Source: Tetmemena sp. SeJ-2015 | Lineage: Eukaryota > Ciliophora > Spirotrichea > Sporadotrichida > Oxytrichidae | DNA: 64,000 bases | Assembly (NCBI GenBank): GCA_027382625.1 | Contig: JAJKFJ010021718.1 | Coordinates: 62,001-126,000 of the forward strand | Reading direction: 5' to 3' | Shown: positions 25,689-38,270 of the stretch, piece by piece | Position numbering within the stretch: position 1 is the first letter of the stretch | How the letters are laid out: every line of letters starts with the position of its first letter | Program-made: the position numbers and the translations under genes | Notes under the pieces: generated by a model | What the model was told of the DNA's origin: nothing | The model's input: the letters and a program-made list of their open reading frames with translations, nothing else | Databases searched by the model: none

Positions 25689-25855
25689 ATGTCGAATGAT
25701 CAGAGATATCTATCCTATTCAAGGTAAGAATTCAATTATAGAGTAGAAAACGAAGTTTAGAGACCTATGTTTAGACCATTTTAGGATGAATATTGCCACC
25801 CTTATAATTCAACAAGCCAGTCTCTAATTCAAATGATAAACGAGGATAATTGAAT
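25689..25855 (+). CDS. short ATG-initiated coding segment
   Basis: ATG at 25689 opens a 55-codon frame, MSNDQRYLSYSRQEFNYRVE followed by a Pro/Phe patch and ending at TGA near 25853. Three of its Gln are TAA/TAG. The length and ATG suggest a first MDS. Because the plus-strand low-complexity blocks lie upstream of it, it could be the scrambled N-terminus of that gene; the pointer was not found. Alternatively it is the start of a gene completed elsewhere. Confidence 0.45.
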
Positions 25856-25949
25856 ATATAAATGCAAATTTTAATCGAATACAATTTACAAAATTTTAAC
25901 CTAGGCCATTTGTTCCATTATCTTTTTGATCTATCATATTTATATCAAA

Positions 25950-28900
25950 ACTTTTTCATTACAGTCTTGATTTCTTGAATTTAAAAGGCTTTATATAAAG
26001 CAATCCACTGTCTCTATACTGATCCTATTTTTATTAGCGTCTTAGAAAACAGTTTGATTTTCTTGCGCATCGTTTAAAGTTTCTTAGTAACAGTTGAGAA
26101 CTTTCTACGATTCTTTAAAACTAGAGAGCTGCTATAGTTATGATCCAGCAAGCGAGTGCTTAATTCCTCTGGCTCTAATAAGAATAAAGCTTTCATTACT
26201 GAATTACAATAAAAATTAATCGAGCACTAGCATACAGTTCTCGGATGACATGAGTTGCTCATTTTAATGGAGCTCTTTTCGTATTTAAGAAACAAATTAT
26301 GATGATAATGATGCTGAGCGGATTGGCAATTTTATCTTGGCCTTCTTAGGCTAATAAATTTAAATGAAAGGATCCTGGATTAGCTTATTTATAGACATCG
26401 ATCATATCTATTCCACTATTTCCAGCCATATTTGAAGAGTATTCTCTCTTATCTTAACTAATAACTCCCCTTGATGCCGCTCCTTGACTACTACTTCCAT
26501 CCATATTTTCGCTTTGATCAATTTCATTAACTCATATTTAGAAAAATAAGAGTATTAAAATATCGAGTTGAATAAATTGGTAGCAAGAAAGTTAGGGGGG
26601 GGGCCTTTCCTCGTCATCCACTAATAGTATATTAATAAAGTGATTATGTATATCCTGCTAGGACTTTTTAAATATGATATAAACAATATTTATTTTTAGA
26701 CTTCAATAGAAATTTATTCTGCTAATCATAGGAGCTAAGCACTCATAGAATGGTTTCCTATCAAAAAATTTGAAGTCAAAAAATTATGTGTTATAAAGGA
26801 AACTTGAGAGAAAAGAGAACAATAAGTTTTTTATTAAGACATTTTGTTTTTCAATATATAATAAAATAAATAATAGTGGAAAACATATTATTTACAAAAG
26901 AAATTTATATGTTGTGATCAGAAAAATTCCTTAATAAAGGCTTTAAGTTATTTAAAGGCTACGGTCTGATATTCATTATGAAATATTTCCCAGAGAGAAT
27001 AGAATAAGAGGATTTTCATACATTTATTATGACTTCCAAAAGGAGAAAAGCAGCATATACCAATAAATTCACCGCCTACTAGACCTTACAATATTATTAT
27101 AGATTATATTGTGATTGTGAATGGTAATTACTTAAAAATGACGAGACTCAAACAATTTTGTGCATATTAATTCAGCTTTAGAGAAAGTTACTATATAGAA
27201 ATTATATTACATCGTTATGGATATCTTCAACTTGTTTGATGGCCTTCCAATTTTCAACATACATCACCTATAATCTAGTAATCCATTCCTTAATCCTCTA
27301 AGAAATTTTTTAATTATTTAACTGGAAAATGAAGAATTACTATCACTAAGGTCCTAAATATTCTCTAAAATTAAAGAATATGAGAAGGAGAGACCTCTGG
27401 ATTTGAATTTGGACCAAAGATTTGTTATTTTTGGGTGATTTTAGGGTAGATAGTGATTTTTCATATTTTCATGAAAAAAAGTGGATGACGAGGAAAGGCC
27501 CCCCCCCGAAAGTTATTTTATCCACTCTTCCTAACAAAGTCCATCAGTGCAATAAATTCCTCGATAGTCTTTGGCTTTTAATTTAGCCTGGCTATTATAA
27601 CTAAATGCTCTTTTTGAATCTCTTAAACTTCGGTTTCGAACCTATCTCTGATGAGTTTTTAAAATTTCTCTTAGATTTTGAGCGCCTTTTTAAGCAGTTA
27701 TGTTTTCACTGGAATTAAACATAGTTCAAGCATGCCACTTGGCAAGTGATCTGGCAATTTTAGTCTGATATACTTCATCTATTGACATTTTAAGTTTAAT
27801 AATCTAAACTACTGAGAAGTTTCCAGTTTCAAATAACTTTTCTAAGGAGGGTAGATATCCTATATCTTTATGCAAAAGCAAATACTCATATATGGCCATC
27901 ATAATAATTAGGGCGAGGAAAGGCTAAATATTAGCCTATATTATAAGGGCAAGAAGCTCACTTATCATTCTTATTCAATAATATTAAGCTTTCCAAATTG
28001 GCTCTCTTCTCCATTTTTAAGGAAGTAATGCTTAGAGTTCTCCATTTAAAAATTTTAAAAGTTGTTAATAACTAAACTAAGAGATTCTCTCTGGATCTTT
28101 GACATCCTCAGCATGATCTAACGTATTCTCATTTTAATTTAAACTTATCAAATTTTAAGTTTGAAGTTTTTACTAAAAGACTTTCTGAGATATCAATAAA
28201 AATTGAGTCATAGAGCTCATCTGCTATTCCATTTCAGAATATAATCATTTATGATAGCACTTTCTTATGTCATTTTTAAGTAAAAGTTAAATGAAAAATT
28301 TCTAAGATTCGCCTCCTCATTTATATAAGGCTCAATATCGAGCTTGTACTTTTCTATGAATTCTTCATTCTAATCCAATCGATCTCCATATAATGCTTTA
28401 TTTTATCTAATTAAAAGTCTTCTCTGCGACAAGCATCTCTAATTATTAGTTAAACACTTAAAACGGCTAATATTTTTCATGAGTCTATTCAAAAGGGAGG
28501 TTTAAACATTTCTTAAGAAGAGGAAGATAAATGATTATTTTGATATTCGGATGTGAAAGGAGGTAATAAGACTCTGGGAAGTATTGATCTTATGAAAAGC
28601 GAACTTTAATTATAGAAAATTCTTGCTCTTCAATATCGATGAACTTATTTAGCTCTTATGAGTATATGACTAAGAACAATAAAATAATAATTTATCTTAT
28701 GAGTAACGGACTACCGAAAAAAAGAGCTATCTCAATTCAAGAGCTAGTCTCCTCCTCTTTTTAAATTCTTCAATATTCTCTAATTCTGGGAACATCAAAT
28801 TCATCCTAGAAACATTCTTGGTAAGATAATGACCATCAGCACTTTAGAATTGGATCCTAAGCTTATGCTCTGGAAAAATAAAATTCTTAATTGTTTTATA

Positions 28901-29840
28901 CAAAAATATTTTCTAAAGTTGGCTTGAGACTGAGACATGTTCATAAATTTGACTCTTGGGTTAGATCTGCTATGAGGGACAACTTTAATGTTTTATATCT
29001 TCTCTACTAGACTCATCCCTAATCCCTCTGACTCCACCTCATTGTAATTATGTTAAATCTAAGACTAGGTGAAACCTTTTTTAGCCTGAAAATGTTTTCC
29101 TACCGATTTGTCATCCTAGTCTATGCTTGAATAACTACCTCCAAGAAGCAAGCTAGATTAGTTCCTCAGGAGATGCTATACATCTCTATTTTATTGAATG
29201 GTTGATAACGATCCATCTTCAATACTGAACTAGGGTCCTTTTTAAGGGACTTGGATAGATCTGAATAGATTCAAATTTTATGATAACTCTTGGCTATCTA
29301 GTTTATTCTTTGAAGAAGGAGATTCTTATCGAGAAGGTTACTTTTGCTTCTTTAGCTTGAATGAGGCTTAAGGCATGATCACTGATATTTTTTACTGTGA
29401 TTAAGTTAGCTTATCTTTACTTTATTCTGAATTTTACAAGTCTTCTTCAAGCTATTAGTCACTAATCTTGATGTTTGATTGCCTTCTAGCCCCTACCCCA
29501 ACAATTCCTCCACTAAACGCTTTTTCTGTAGGTTGAGTTTGCTTATTTAGATTAATTATTCAATTCAACTACTTTTTTTGTTCAATTAGGTCCTTGCTTA
29601 TAGCTTAGCCTTAATTTTTATTCCCTCCATTTTCATTTAAATTAGTTGAGGAAGGTTCTTTAATTTTGCCATGCCTATCATCATCTTGATCCAAAAACAT
29701 TTGCTTCATTAAGTAGTTAGCATCTTGATCTTCATTTATACTTGACTTATGAGATCTTGAAAATGATGAAAAAGACTGTGCATCTACTGATTTACTTTAT
29801 TAAGCAGCGTTTTGCTGCTGATTCAAGTCTTTATTTTAAC
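25950..29840 (-). CDS. second dynein-like heavy chain, tail and start of linker
   Basis: Minus-strand coding runs from about 29840 downwards. It starts with a long Gln/Ser-rich N-terminal region, then a mixed region near 28.8 kb (FIFPEHKLRIQFQ). A helical stretch at 27.5-27.8 kb ends KPKTIEEFIALMDFVRKS, the pattern seen in dynein tails before the linker. A Ser-rich spacer follows (SENMDGSSSQGAASRG). Near 26.05 kb is KIGSVQRQWIALYKAFQIQEI, which matches the linker signature (W..Q..W..L..IF). No AAA module follows in this window, so the rest is missing or scrambled elsewhere. A 913-bp inverted-repeat element interrupts it at 26595-27507. Dynein assignment rests on weak motifs and is an inference. 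Confidence 0.55.
26595..27507. mobile_element. 913-bp TIR element with 8-bp TSD
   Basis: The left end (nine G then CCTTTCCTCGTCATCCAC) and right end are perfect inverted repeats of 27 bp (28 counting one more match). GAAAGTTA directly precedes (26587-26594) and directly follows (27508-27515) the element: an 8-bp target-site duplication. The interior is AT-rich without a plausible protein, so it is non-autonomous (MITE-like). The 8-bp duplication is typical of hAT or P-like transposases, but the G9 terminus is not a usual hAT end, so the family is open. It sits within minus-strand coding sequence and would have to be removed with the IESs. Confidence 0.9.
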
Positions 29841-30304
29841 TCTTCATTTATACGTATTCACTTTATAAATTATTATATTTTCCGCTCAGCTCATTTCCCA
29901 TATATTCTCTCTTTAAAGATAATGTATATATAAATTGTAAAGCAGAAAATATTATAATAATTCTGTCATTGTAAAAGTAAACTTTTCATCTTATACTAAA
30001 AATATGTAATAAAAAGAGCAGCACTTCAGCAATTTTGTCTGTACATTAATTTGACTTAGGAAGTGTTATCTTAAACTTTTTCTTAGCAGGAGGGCTCTTT
30101 CTGTCTTTCATCTATTATATGATTAGGAGATATAGTTTACATTTGATTGGAAGATATGGCCAAGTCCATCTCTCTCACTAATGAATGGAATGAATTCTTT
30201 TTCTCTGTACATTGTTGTATTGGTAATTTAATTTTTAATTCTTAAATTTGTTTTAAATTCTACTTATATTTTGATTCTACATTTGTATTCGTTAATATAC
30301 TCCC

Positions 30305-31506
30305 CAGGTTTAAGAGAAAGTGAGGGCTCCCATCAAAATCAAAATTTACTTTAGCAGCACAAAGTAGCTTCCACTAATTTGCAAACAAGAGGAAGAATAC
30401 AACCCTTCGATGCCTAAAGTCTAAACCAGTTAGGAAGAAAGACTCAATGATATCTTAAAGTCACAATTTTTCTAACTTGAGTGCAAGTGGAGCTGGCTCG
30501 CAATAATAAATACGCATGGCTCCAGGAGATTACTCACCAAAAAGTGAGCAAGTGAAGCCAAATCCACAGAAACCAACTAAAGAATAGATTTAGTAGCAAC
30601 TTAAGCAGTCGCAGCAGTATTAAGAGTGGCTTCATCAGCAATACTTGCATCAATAGCATCTGCAACAGCAATTAGTCATGAACTACTCTTCATCTGAACA
30701 GAAGCAGCAGCAACCGTCTGCAGTTATCTCAAATCAACAGTCTTACTCAACAAGCTTTTAACTTAACCTTATAATTGAAATGTTTAATATAATATTTTGA
30801 ACCTTCAGAAGGTACAGCAAGTATTCATATATTTTTTAAGAATATTAAGATAATCAATGGGAAGAGAAGAGCTCCCCTGAAAAGACAACCAGAAAAGTCT
30901 TAAAGTCTGTAGAAGAAAAATCAGAGTTACTGTCAAATAAATAACCAACAACTAACCATTAACACAAGGGGTTGAGCGATCTCTCTCCAAGGACTCCAGT
31001 GGTGCATGAGGGCTAAAGGAGATTCAACATGGAGCTTTTGAAATAGAGTCAGAGCCGAAAAAGTTCATAAGCTATTGAGGAATATCAAACAACAAACACA
31101 CAAGACAATTAGAACAATCAAGAAGTTTAATATACGCTTTTTTATAATCTAATAAGAAGAGGAAAGAAAAATTGTTGTTGAGAATGTTGACTAAACCTTA
31201 GCCGATAGTGCTAAACGGAATCAGTCCCTCAAGAAGAAATTAAGTCTCAGAAAGAGTTCTCGGAATTTATACGCAGAAAAATCTCCTGATAAGTTAAAGG
31301 CAAATTCATTAATCAAACTCAATGAGAAAAGTTAAAATTTAGAGGAGAGGAATCAAATCAGTTTATATAATGAAGATCATTTAGTCAAGAAAATCTAGTA
31401 AAAATCAACAAGCAGCACCATTAAGACAACTAGTAAGAATTTATTATGTTTGAAAGGCATATAAATACACAATAAAAATAAGCTTAATTCCAAATAGCTG
31501 AGTTGA
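30305..31506 (+). CDS. Gln/Ser-rich protein, unrecognised
   Basis: A clear frame starts at ATG 30516 (MAPGDYSPKSEQVKPNPQKP) and soon becomes a Gln/His-rich run in which CAG, CAA, TAG and TAA all encode Gln. Upstream 30305-30515 is also codon-like in two frames, with a frame change near 30420, so the start may be further left. After an AT-rich break near 30785-30815 the frame continues with SDLSPRTPVVHEGQRRF and a Lys/Ser-rich end (KKKLSLRKSSRN), stopping at TGA 31504-31506. Composition suggests a disordered nuclear or regulatory protein. No folded domain seen. Confidence 0.65.
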
Positions 31507-32392
31507 AAGAAAATTTAATGCAAGAAAATAGAACCATAACTTATTTTATCATCTATTTATTAACAAAAGCAAAAGAAGACTTGAAAGAATTTGATACAAT
31601 TCTTGAGAAGCTGAAGTAAAAAATACTTTCAAGAATTAAAAATGATAATTCAAGTCTAATCTCCTCTAAATCTTGCATTTCAAATTGAAATTCTTCCATA
31701 CATTAACTTGAAATGATTATAAGTTCATATCAAGATATCCAATTTTTCTTTTTAAATTTAATTTTCTTTCCTCCAAATTTTTATGCAGATAAATCATTAA
31801 AATGCATTTATAAGCTCATATAGAACCCTCGGAAAATGTTTAATTTTCATAATACTCTATTAGAATTCAATTCTTTAATTTAAAAGCCCTTAATATTAAA
31901 ATACAATATTGAGAGTGACAGCATCAAATGTGGGATAATGATGTCATTAAACTTTTTTAAATTCAAATCAAAACTCCAGGGTTGATCGTTGGCAAAGTTT
32001 ACTTCACTAATTTAATATAACAATTAAAACTCTCTCTGACTCTAATATTATTCGGTTTAAGCGAAAATATATCAAATTGCTTTTTTAAATAATGGAATTC
32101 ATTATAGATCATCAAAATTACTTATGAAAAATTGTTCTTTTTTATTTAAGATGATATTAATCGGACTATAAAAGGATATAGGGGTTTGACTTATCTAATA
32201 AACTCAAGATAAGAATAAAAAATGTTAGTTGGTGCGCATCTAAGTTTATTAAATTAGTTTCTTCTAATAAGAAAGTACCTTAACTCCCAAAAATCACTAT
32301 CATGCAAAATATATAGCTTTGTATCGCAACTAATTATACATTAAGCTATTTTAAGACAAAATATCACCCAAGGATTTGAGTCCCACCAGAAC

Positions 32393-34310
32393 ATGATGCT
32401 TTCAACCAGAGAGCTCTCTATCTCCTCCAATTAGTCACTAAACTCCGCATTCTAACGCTCTAACCTTCCTGAGCAAATTCTTAACTATGATTCACTTTTT
32501 AATAGGATAGGCAGAGTGCTATGAGCAAAGCGGATCAAACAAGTGTGGGCTAACCGACGATTTTTTCAAGAGCTATCAATGCGAATATTGTGCTAAGCAA
32601 TTTACCCGTAAAGAAAACCTAAGGAATCTTTTATTAAAATCTATTGGTTGCTACTTATACAATTTATACTATAAAATATCACCTCGATAACATTCATTTG
32701 AATATAAGAAAGTACTAATGCACCGTCTGCGATAAGCAGTTCTCCGAGCGAGCCAATTTAATGGTTCACACTCGCATTCACACCAACTAGAGACCATATC
32801 AGTGCAAATTATGCCCTATGTCCTTCCGCTCCAAGGGAAACTATAACGATCACCAGAGAAGGCATTAAAATTTAAGGTAAAAAAGTTGCTTAAAATTAAT
32901 TTAAACTCTTCTAAAATTCTTCAATATCTAATCATTATAAAATCATTAAAGCCTATATTGCATGTATTAATTTAGAGATCCCAGCAAAAAATTTAAATAT
33001 GCTGAAGCTATCAATCTTTTTATTAACTAAGCGCTATAACATTTATTAGCGTTACACTATTTTTTCTAAATCCTTCAAATTCTAACCCATTTATTTAGAA
33101 AGTACAAATGCGAGCTGTTTATTTAATTCCTTTTATTTATAAGCTGTGTAAGAAATCCTACTTCAGAAAATATCAGTTAGTCAGCCACATGAAGTCAAAG
33201 CACAAGTAGACTCTTGAAGAGCTCTCTATTTAGAATCAAAATTTATAAAAATGCTTCATTATCTCAATTTTTTATTAAATTTATAGCGAACTTTAATTTC
33301 TCATATTATTATGAATTAAAATGGAGAGTTGTTAGATAGGCTCCAGAGGTAGAATTTGGAATAAAATATTACGGATCAGCAACGTAACCTTTACCAGTAA
33401 AACTTGAAGAGTTCCTAAAATTCAACCGCCCTCACAAAGAAGTACTACGGTGCTTATAAATTAATTCTAGCATTGAATACTGACTATTTGAATTTTGTAA
33501 TCACAGGCACAAATGGAAAGAAACCGAGAGATTCTCCAACAGAAACTACAGGAAGCCAAGATGAGGTCTGCTCTGTCACTTGCCGGCAAGTCTCAGAATC
33601 AAATGTGTATTCATTATATTTTATAATCCCTTGGTTTAGAGAAACTCAGCCGCCATCAAAGTTTATAAAAAAAAGTAGTTTTAAATAAGTTTCTGGAGGT
33701 AGAACTCAAGCCAATGATCCCTAAAATCTATTAAAAGTTTCGATAGTTCCTATTGAATAGCGCGAATAATCCAAACAAGCATTAAAATTAATAATTTAAA
33801 TAGAATTTTACTTTTTAAAATTGTTTTAATAAGCTCAGAATAGGAAAATATCATTGCCAGATTCTCAATATGAAAGATCTCTCAAGTCTATATTTTCTAT
33901 ACATAATTTAAAAAGATTTGTTGTCCACGACTAATGACAGCTCTTACTCTCAAGCCTATGCTTCATAGTCCACATTTAAACATGGCCATCAAGATAGCAA
34001 AATTATTTTCGACTCCTCCGATAATTAAGCATTTATTGTAGAATAAAGATATTTAAGGGGAATATGGATCCTCTAGCTGTTAGAGCAGTGGGATGTGTGA
34101 TTAACAGCAGCTACTGCGATTCGACTTTACAATCTACGGCTCAGCTATCAAACCCTTCGCAAACTTACAGTCTCACACCAAGATCAATATATTTAAATAG
34201 ATATGTGATACTCAGAAACATAACGTGTTCGATTCTAATCTTGGATTTAGACCTTATAAGAGCACCTTGCAGTCTCCACAGTTGTTTGACTATAAATGCT
34301 TACGGCTTTA
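32393..34310 (+). CDS. C2H2 zinc-finger protein with IESs
   Basis: Start at ATG 32393 (or the adjacent ATG at 32396): MMLSTRELSISSNQSLNS. Four C2H2 fingers follow, each C-X2-C-X12-H-X3/4-H: CEYCAKQFTRKENLRNH...H, CTVCDKQFSERANLMVH...H, CKLCPMSFRSKGNYNDH...H, CELCKKSYFRKYQLVSH...H. Three short IESs (pointers CTATGA, ATC, AGCTGT) and one GT-AG intron (32877-33098) must be removed for the fingers to be complete. Downstream (33.3-34.3 kb) is Gln/Ser-rich coding with a helix (ERNREILQQKLQEAKMRSAL), probably the C-terminal region, though its junctions and stop are unresolved. Likely a sequence-specific DNA- or RNA-binding nuclear regulator. Confidence 0.85.
32485..32518. other. IES, pointer CTATGA
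   Basis: CTATGA at 32485-32490 and 32519-32524. Excision joins CTT AAC TAT GAG CAA AGC in frame and avoids the TGA that the unexcised frame meets at once (CTA TGA). Confidence 0.85.
32626..32677. other. IES inside zinc finger 1, pointer ATC
   Basis: ATC at 32626-32628 and 32678-32680. Removing 52 bp joins CTA AGG AAT CAC CTC GAT, placing the first zinc-binding His exactly 12 residues after the second Cys. The short pointer is supported mainly by this restored motif. Confidence 0.8.
32877..33098 (+). other. intron (GT-AG) in zinc-finger gene
   Basis: Begins gtaaaaaag after AAT TTA AG and ends ttatttag before AAAGTAC. Splicing gives NLRKYKC in frame between fingers 3 and 4. At 222 nt it is long compared with the 25-100 nt introns elsewhere in the window, so it may itself contain an IES. 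Confidence 0.65.
33113..33141. other. IES inside zinc finger 4, pointer AGCTGT
   Basis: AGCTGT at 33113-33118 and 33142-33147. Removing 29 bp changes TGC GAG CTG TTT... into TGC GAG CTG TGT AAG AAG, restoring C-X2-C and the following H-X4-H spacing. Confidence 0.9.
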
Positions 34311-34319
34311 TTTATTAAT

Positions 34320-35480
34320 TGACGCCACTTCAGGGCTACTAAATATATTGAAACAATAGTTCAATTAGAAATTAATGTAGTCTAAAGCAATTACAATAAT
34401 CATTTGCTTATTCTTATTATTATTTTGTCTTTTTAAATAAGATAAATTGTAAATTATCTTATAAGTTCCTACAAATGAACGTGGTGTCTACGAACCATCA
34501 AAGATTTGCCTTTTTATATTCTGTATTATGTGTATTTTAAATCAGTTGCAATAAAACACATTATCTATTTTTGGCCAGAAAACCCAATGAATTTTTAAAA
34601 AAGTGTCAAAGACTCACTAATATTCTAACCATCGTTTTTAATGTATTTAAAATTGGCAATTTAGCTTAAGTATCAAATAAGTATTTTAATTTAATCATTA
34701 ATGAAAGACTAACTAATCAAATAGAGCAAGTCAGATCATTTCAAAAGGATAAATTACTTTTATTTATGTGATATTAATCACCACCTGGTCTGGAGACTAA
34801 GCCTAAGGTTTAAGTTCGAGATGACTCTCGCCACTAGGCATTGTCTATTTTATGAAATTTAAAAAAGTTGATTTATATAATCCTGCTACTACTACCTCCT
34901 TAACACCTATTAAACTTTCCTATTGGACAATAAAATTTTATAATTTTAATTTTTTTTTCCTTAATTAATACTGAGAATAAAGTAATTTAAAACATTCATC
35001 TTTAAAATATGTAAAAGCTTTTACATTTTTTGCTTCTACTTTCTCTTTTTCCCTTAATTATAGATTTAAAAGAATATAGATTTTAAATTAATTTTAATGA
35101 TATCTTATTTCTAGTAATTAAATTATTTAAGCAATATAATGATTTGATTTATAAGAGGTTGAATTAGTTTAAATTATATAAGTCTTATTAGATATAATTA
35201 TAAGGCAGCCGCTATAATAAAATTTAATTTCTAAAATATTTAATGCATAAGCCTCTATTCATAAAGATTTCCCACTTTTTCACTTACTTCCATTCACAAT
35301 ATTTGGTTAAATCTACCTCAAAGTATGCATACTTTAATGGAAATAGTAATTTTTTTGTTCTAATAAATAAGTGTGCTTATTTATTAAAATCAAACTAGAA
35401 TTTTAATAAAAATTTCCTAATTAGAGAGAAGAGTATGAATTTAAGTTAAAAATAAGGAGAATGAAATAAATTAAGTTATC
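34320..35480. other. AT-rich region without recognised gene
   Basis: Very AT-rich on both strands, with frequent TGA in all frames and no codon-like stretch longer than about 40 codons. No tRNA-like cloverleaf or repeat family was recognised. Probably intergenic or germline-limited. Confidence 0.5.
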
Positions 35481-35481
35481 T

Positions 35482-38270
35482 TCAAAGTTCATTTCTCTAA
35501 TCTTTTGGTTACTAAGCATTCTGTGTATTCTGTTTTTGGGGAATTGGTTGTGTTTTCTTTTCATTAATTTTCTGAGCCTTTTGAATTTTAGTATGAGCGG
35601 AGAAAGGAGACTTAATTTTGGATAGCTGCATGAGTTCCCTCTCTTGCAGATATCTATACAAAAGGAAAATAGAATAAGTGCAATCTCCTTTTCTTCATTT
35701 CTCCATACTTGCTGTGCAATTCCAACTACTGAATAATTTCACTAATAAAGTTATATCAACTTATATTTATTCAGAATTACAGTAAAAAATAAATTAAAAT
35801 TAAAATTAAACAAAAAATTGATTTATAATCACAAAAATAAGATGATTTTTTAATGATAAATATTATATTCTCTCTTTTTATTTAAAAAAGTAATGAAATA
35901 AAGTTGTATAATTTTAGCTAAGGAAGCTGCCTCAGATTCCATTTCATTTATTTTGTAGATTGAACTGTTGCTTTTAGCTAAAAAATAAAGTAATAGGTTA
36001 TAGCTGATAGATTGAGTTCTTCACCACTATTGAGAGTGGCATTTTCTATCTGCTGGAGGAGCTCTTCTCTTTTTTCTTGAAGCCACATCCTCATATCTTC
36101 CATCAAATCATAAGCCTCAATCACATACTCTCCACACTACTTCTAGATTCTCAAAAGGCAACCCACAGTCAAAACTTAGATAAATATCTTATGCTAATTA
36201 AATATTTGATCAATTCATTCATTTAATACTATCAATCATCGCACTTCAAGATAAATTTAACTTATTTTTCTATTTTATGCCATTCCTCTTTTTTAGACTA
36301 AGATAAATTGATTAGAAATGCCAATTCATTTGATAAAGTTTTATGAATCCTAGGGTTTTATAAAAATTAAATTTATCTTTAAATAATTCCTATTAATGAA
36401 TTTTGCTTGAAACGTTTCATAATAATAAGAACAAAGCAGGAGTAATAAAAAACATTCCCTTTATAATTGAAAGCATGCGTTCATATACGTTTTGATTTTT
36501 TAGGTTTTAAGTGTCTATAACTTCATCTGAAATGCCCATCTTGAAATCATTTAATAAAAAGTTTGGCTCCTCACTTTCTTCATTATCACGTAAAAGAATA
36601 TCAGACTCAATTAGCAGAGTCTAAATATACTTTATGTAATTCAACTCTTATATAATTAAAAAGTCCTAAATTAAATTTACTTGCATTTTATCTTATAAAA
36701 TATTGATTGTAATTTTTGAATATAGTTTATCCCTTTCTAAAGTATAACTTTTAAAATTAAAACTATTTCTTCATCTGATGTAAGAGTATCTTCAGACTTA
36801 TCTTCAATAGGATAAAGGGAGAGCAAGTCATAAAAGAAGGACTTAAATGCTTTGACTTAATTACCTGTCAAGTGCCTCAAGATTGGCTAGTAAGTTTGTT
36901 GCTCTTTACTCTCTTGCTTTTTACTTTTTGGCTAGGAGGGCTGCACTATGCTACTCTTCAGGGCGAGGAGGGGTTTAGGGTGCTGACATTAGTTCTTAGA
37001 TATCTAGATCTCCCAGCTATCCTAAGTCTCCAGTAGGAATCTTGCTCATATCTTCCAGAAGCTTCATTAACATAAACACACACAAATTATTTAAAAGAAT
37101 TATCGATAAAGTTAAAGATTGAATTCAATTTAAAATCATGACATTTCTGTCTTGTATATTAATTTTTGAAATAATGGTTTATCATCACCTTCTGGTGATT
37201 TTGGTATTTCAGGATGAGTTACTAGAACTTAAGGTAGAATACTGTACCTTAAACCTTTGTGGTATATTTTACCCTCCCTTAGCTGGGTTTCTTTCTCACC
37301 CTCCTCTTCTTTAGGATGACTTAAATATAATTTCTGATTATACTTCTTGGTGGGAAGATAGTATTAAGGTATAGCAGGTAAGATATGTCTTCGTGTGCCA
37401 AAGTTTTCAATGGGTAGATAAAAGTTTAACTCTAAATGGTTTCAATGCGGCCCACAAGAGTGCTTTAAGGGAGTATGTTTCCAAATATGAGCCCAAATTA
37501 AACCATCAAGTTGTCTTGTACTGCAGTTTTAGTCGTATTTAAAATCATAAAGAATTTTTGCTCTTGCCACTGAGCTTAGTCTTCATGTAACCTGATGCAA
37601 CTACATCAACTGTAGGATGTCTCTCTAAGTATGATAGCTGTTCTTCTATAAAAAAAGAAGGAAAGTGTTAAACATCATTCTAGTCTATCATGGTGACTGA
37701 TTGTGTCCAGCTCCTGGTAAGCAAAGTACTTATACTCTTCTCCCTAATTAGTTAAGTTGGAAAGATACTGCAGCATATAGTTTCTAATCTCAACATGTGA
37801 CTTCAACCTATCTAAAGCCTTTACGATTGAGATTTTTCCTTGCGAGAGTTGACTGTATTTATCTATAACTTGTTTTGCAATCTTCCTTTCCTCATTGTCT
37901 TTTCTCAGCTACTCTTGGAATTCTGGATTGTCTCCAAAAATGTTTTTGAAATGCACATTGTTAGCATCTATTGTTCCAGTGGTATAAGAGTCGTAGATTA
38001 GTAAATGCCAGTTTTAGTGGGACTATTCCACTACTGAGTTAAGGGTCTCTTCAAGATAAAACTTCAAATTAATTATAAGGAGCTAAAGATAGAAAGGCTT
38101 CCTGTCCAAAATCATAATCACCCCGACTAGGGGTTGCAAGGCGGATTCTCTATTTCTTGCAGTAGTTTATGCAGTTTAATCAGTCGGATTTTAACCAAGA
38201 TTTTAATCTTAAGCCGCTATAATCTCCAAATTATAGAGAAATAGAGCTATCACTAGGGATAATCTGATCA
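35482..38270 (-). CDS. unrecognised coiled-coil-containing protein
   Basis: Minus-strand coding in several blocks separated by AT-rich inserts. The N-terminal part near 38.1 kb carries RIRLATPSRGDYDFGQEAFL. A well-structured block at 37.7-38.05 kb includes NWHLLIYDSYTTGTIDANNV and a long helix (FQEQLRKDNEERKIAKQVID). Then come ERHPTVDVVASGYMKTK near 37.6 kb, a block at 37.15-37.45 kb, a Pro/Gln-rich part (MSAPQTPPRPEEQ) near 37 kb, a block at 36.48-36.62 kb (ESDILLRDNEESEEPN) and a helical block at 36.0-36.17 kb (MRMWLQEKREELLQQIENAT). The C-terminus is basic and ends at TGA 35484-35482. No known family was recognised. Order of blocks appears linear; junctions were not all resolved. Confidence 0.65.

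Noticed and set aside
25689..25855. Definite first MDS of the 23-25.6 kb gene
   Set aside because: No matching pointer found; kept only as an ATG-initiated coding segment.
32350..32460. Possible tRNA on the minus strand (GACTCAAATCC resembling a B box)
   Set aside because: No cloverleaf or A box could be built, and the plus strand encodes the N-terminus of the zinc-finger protein.
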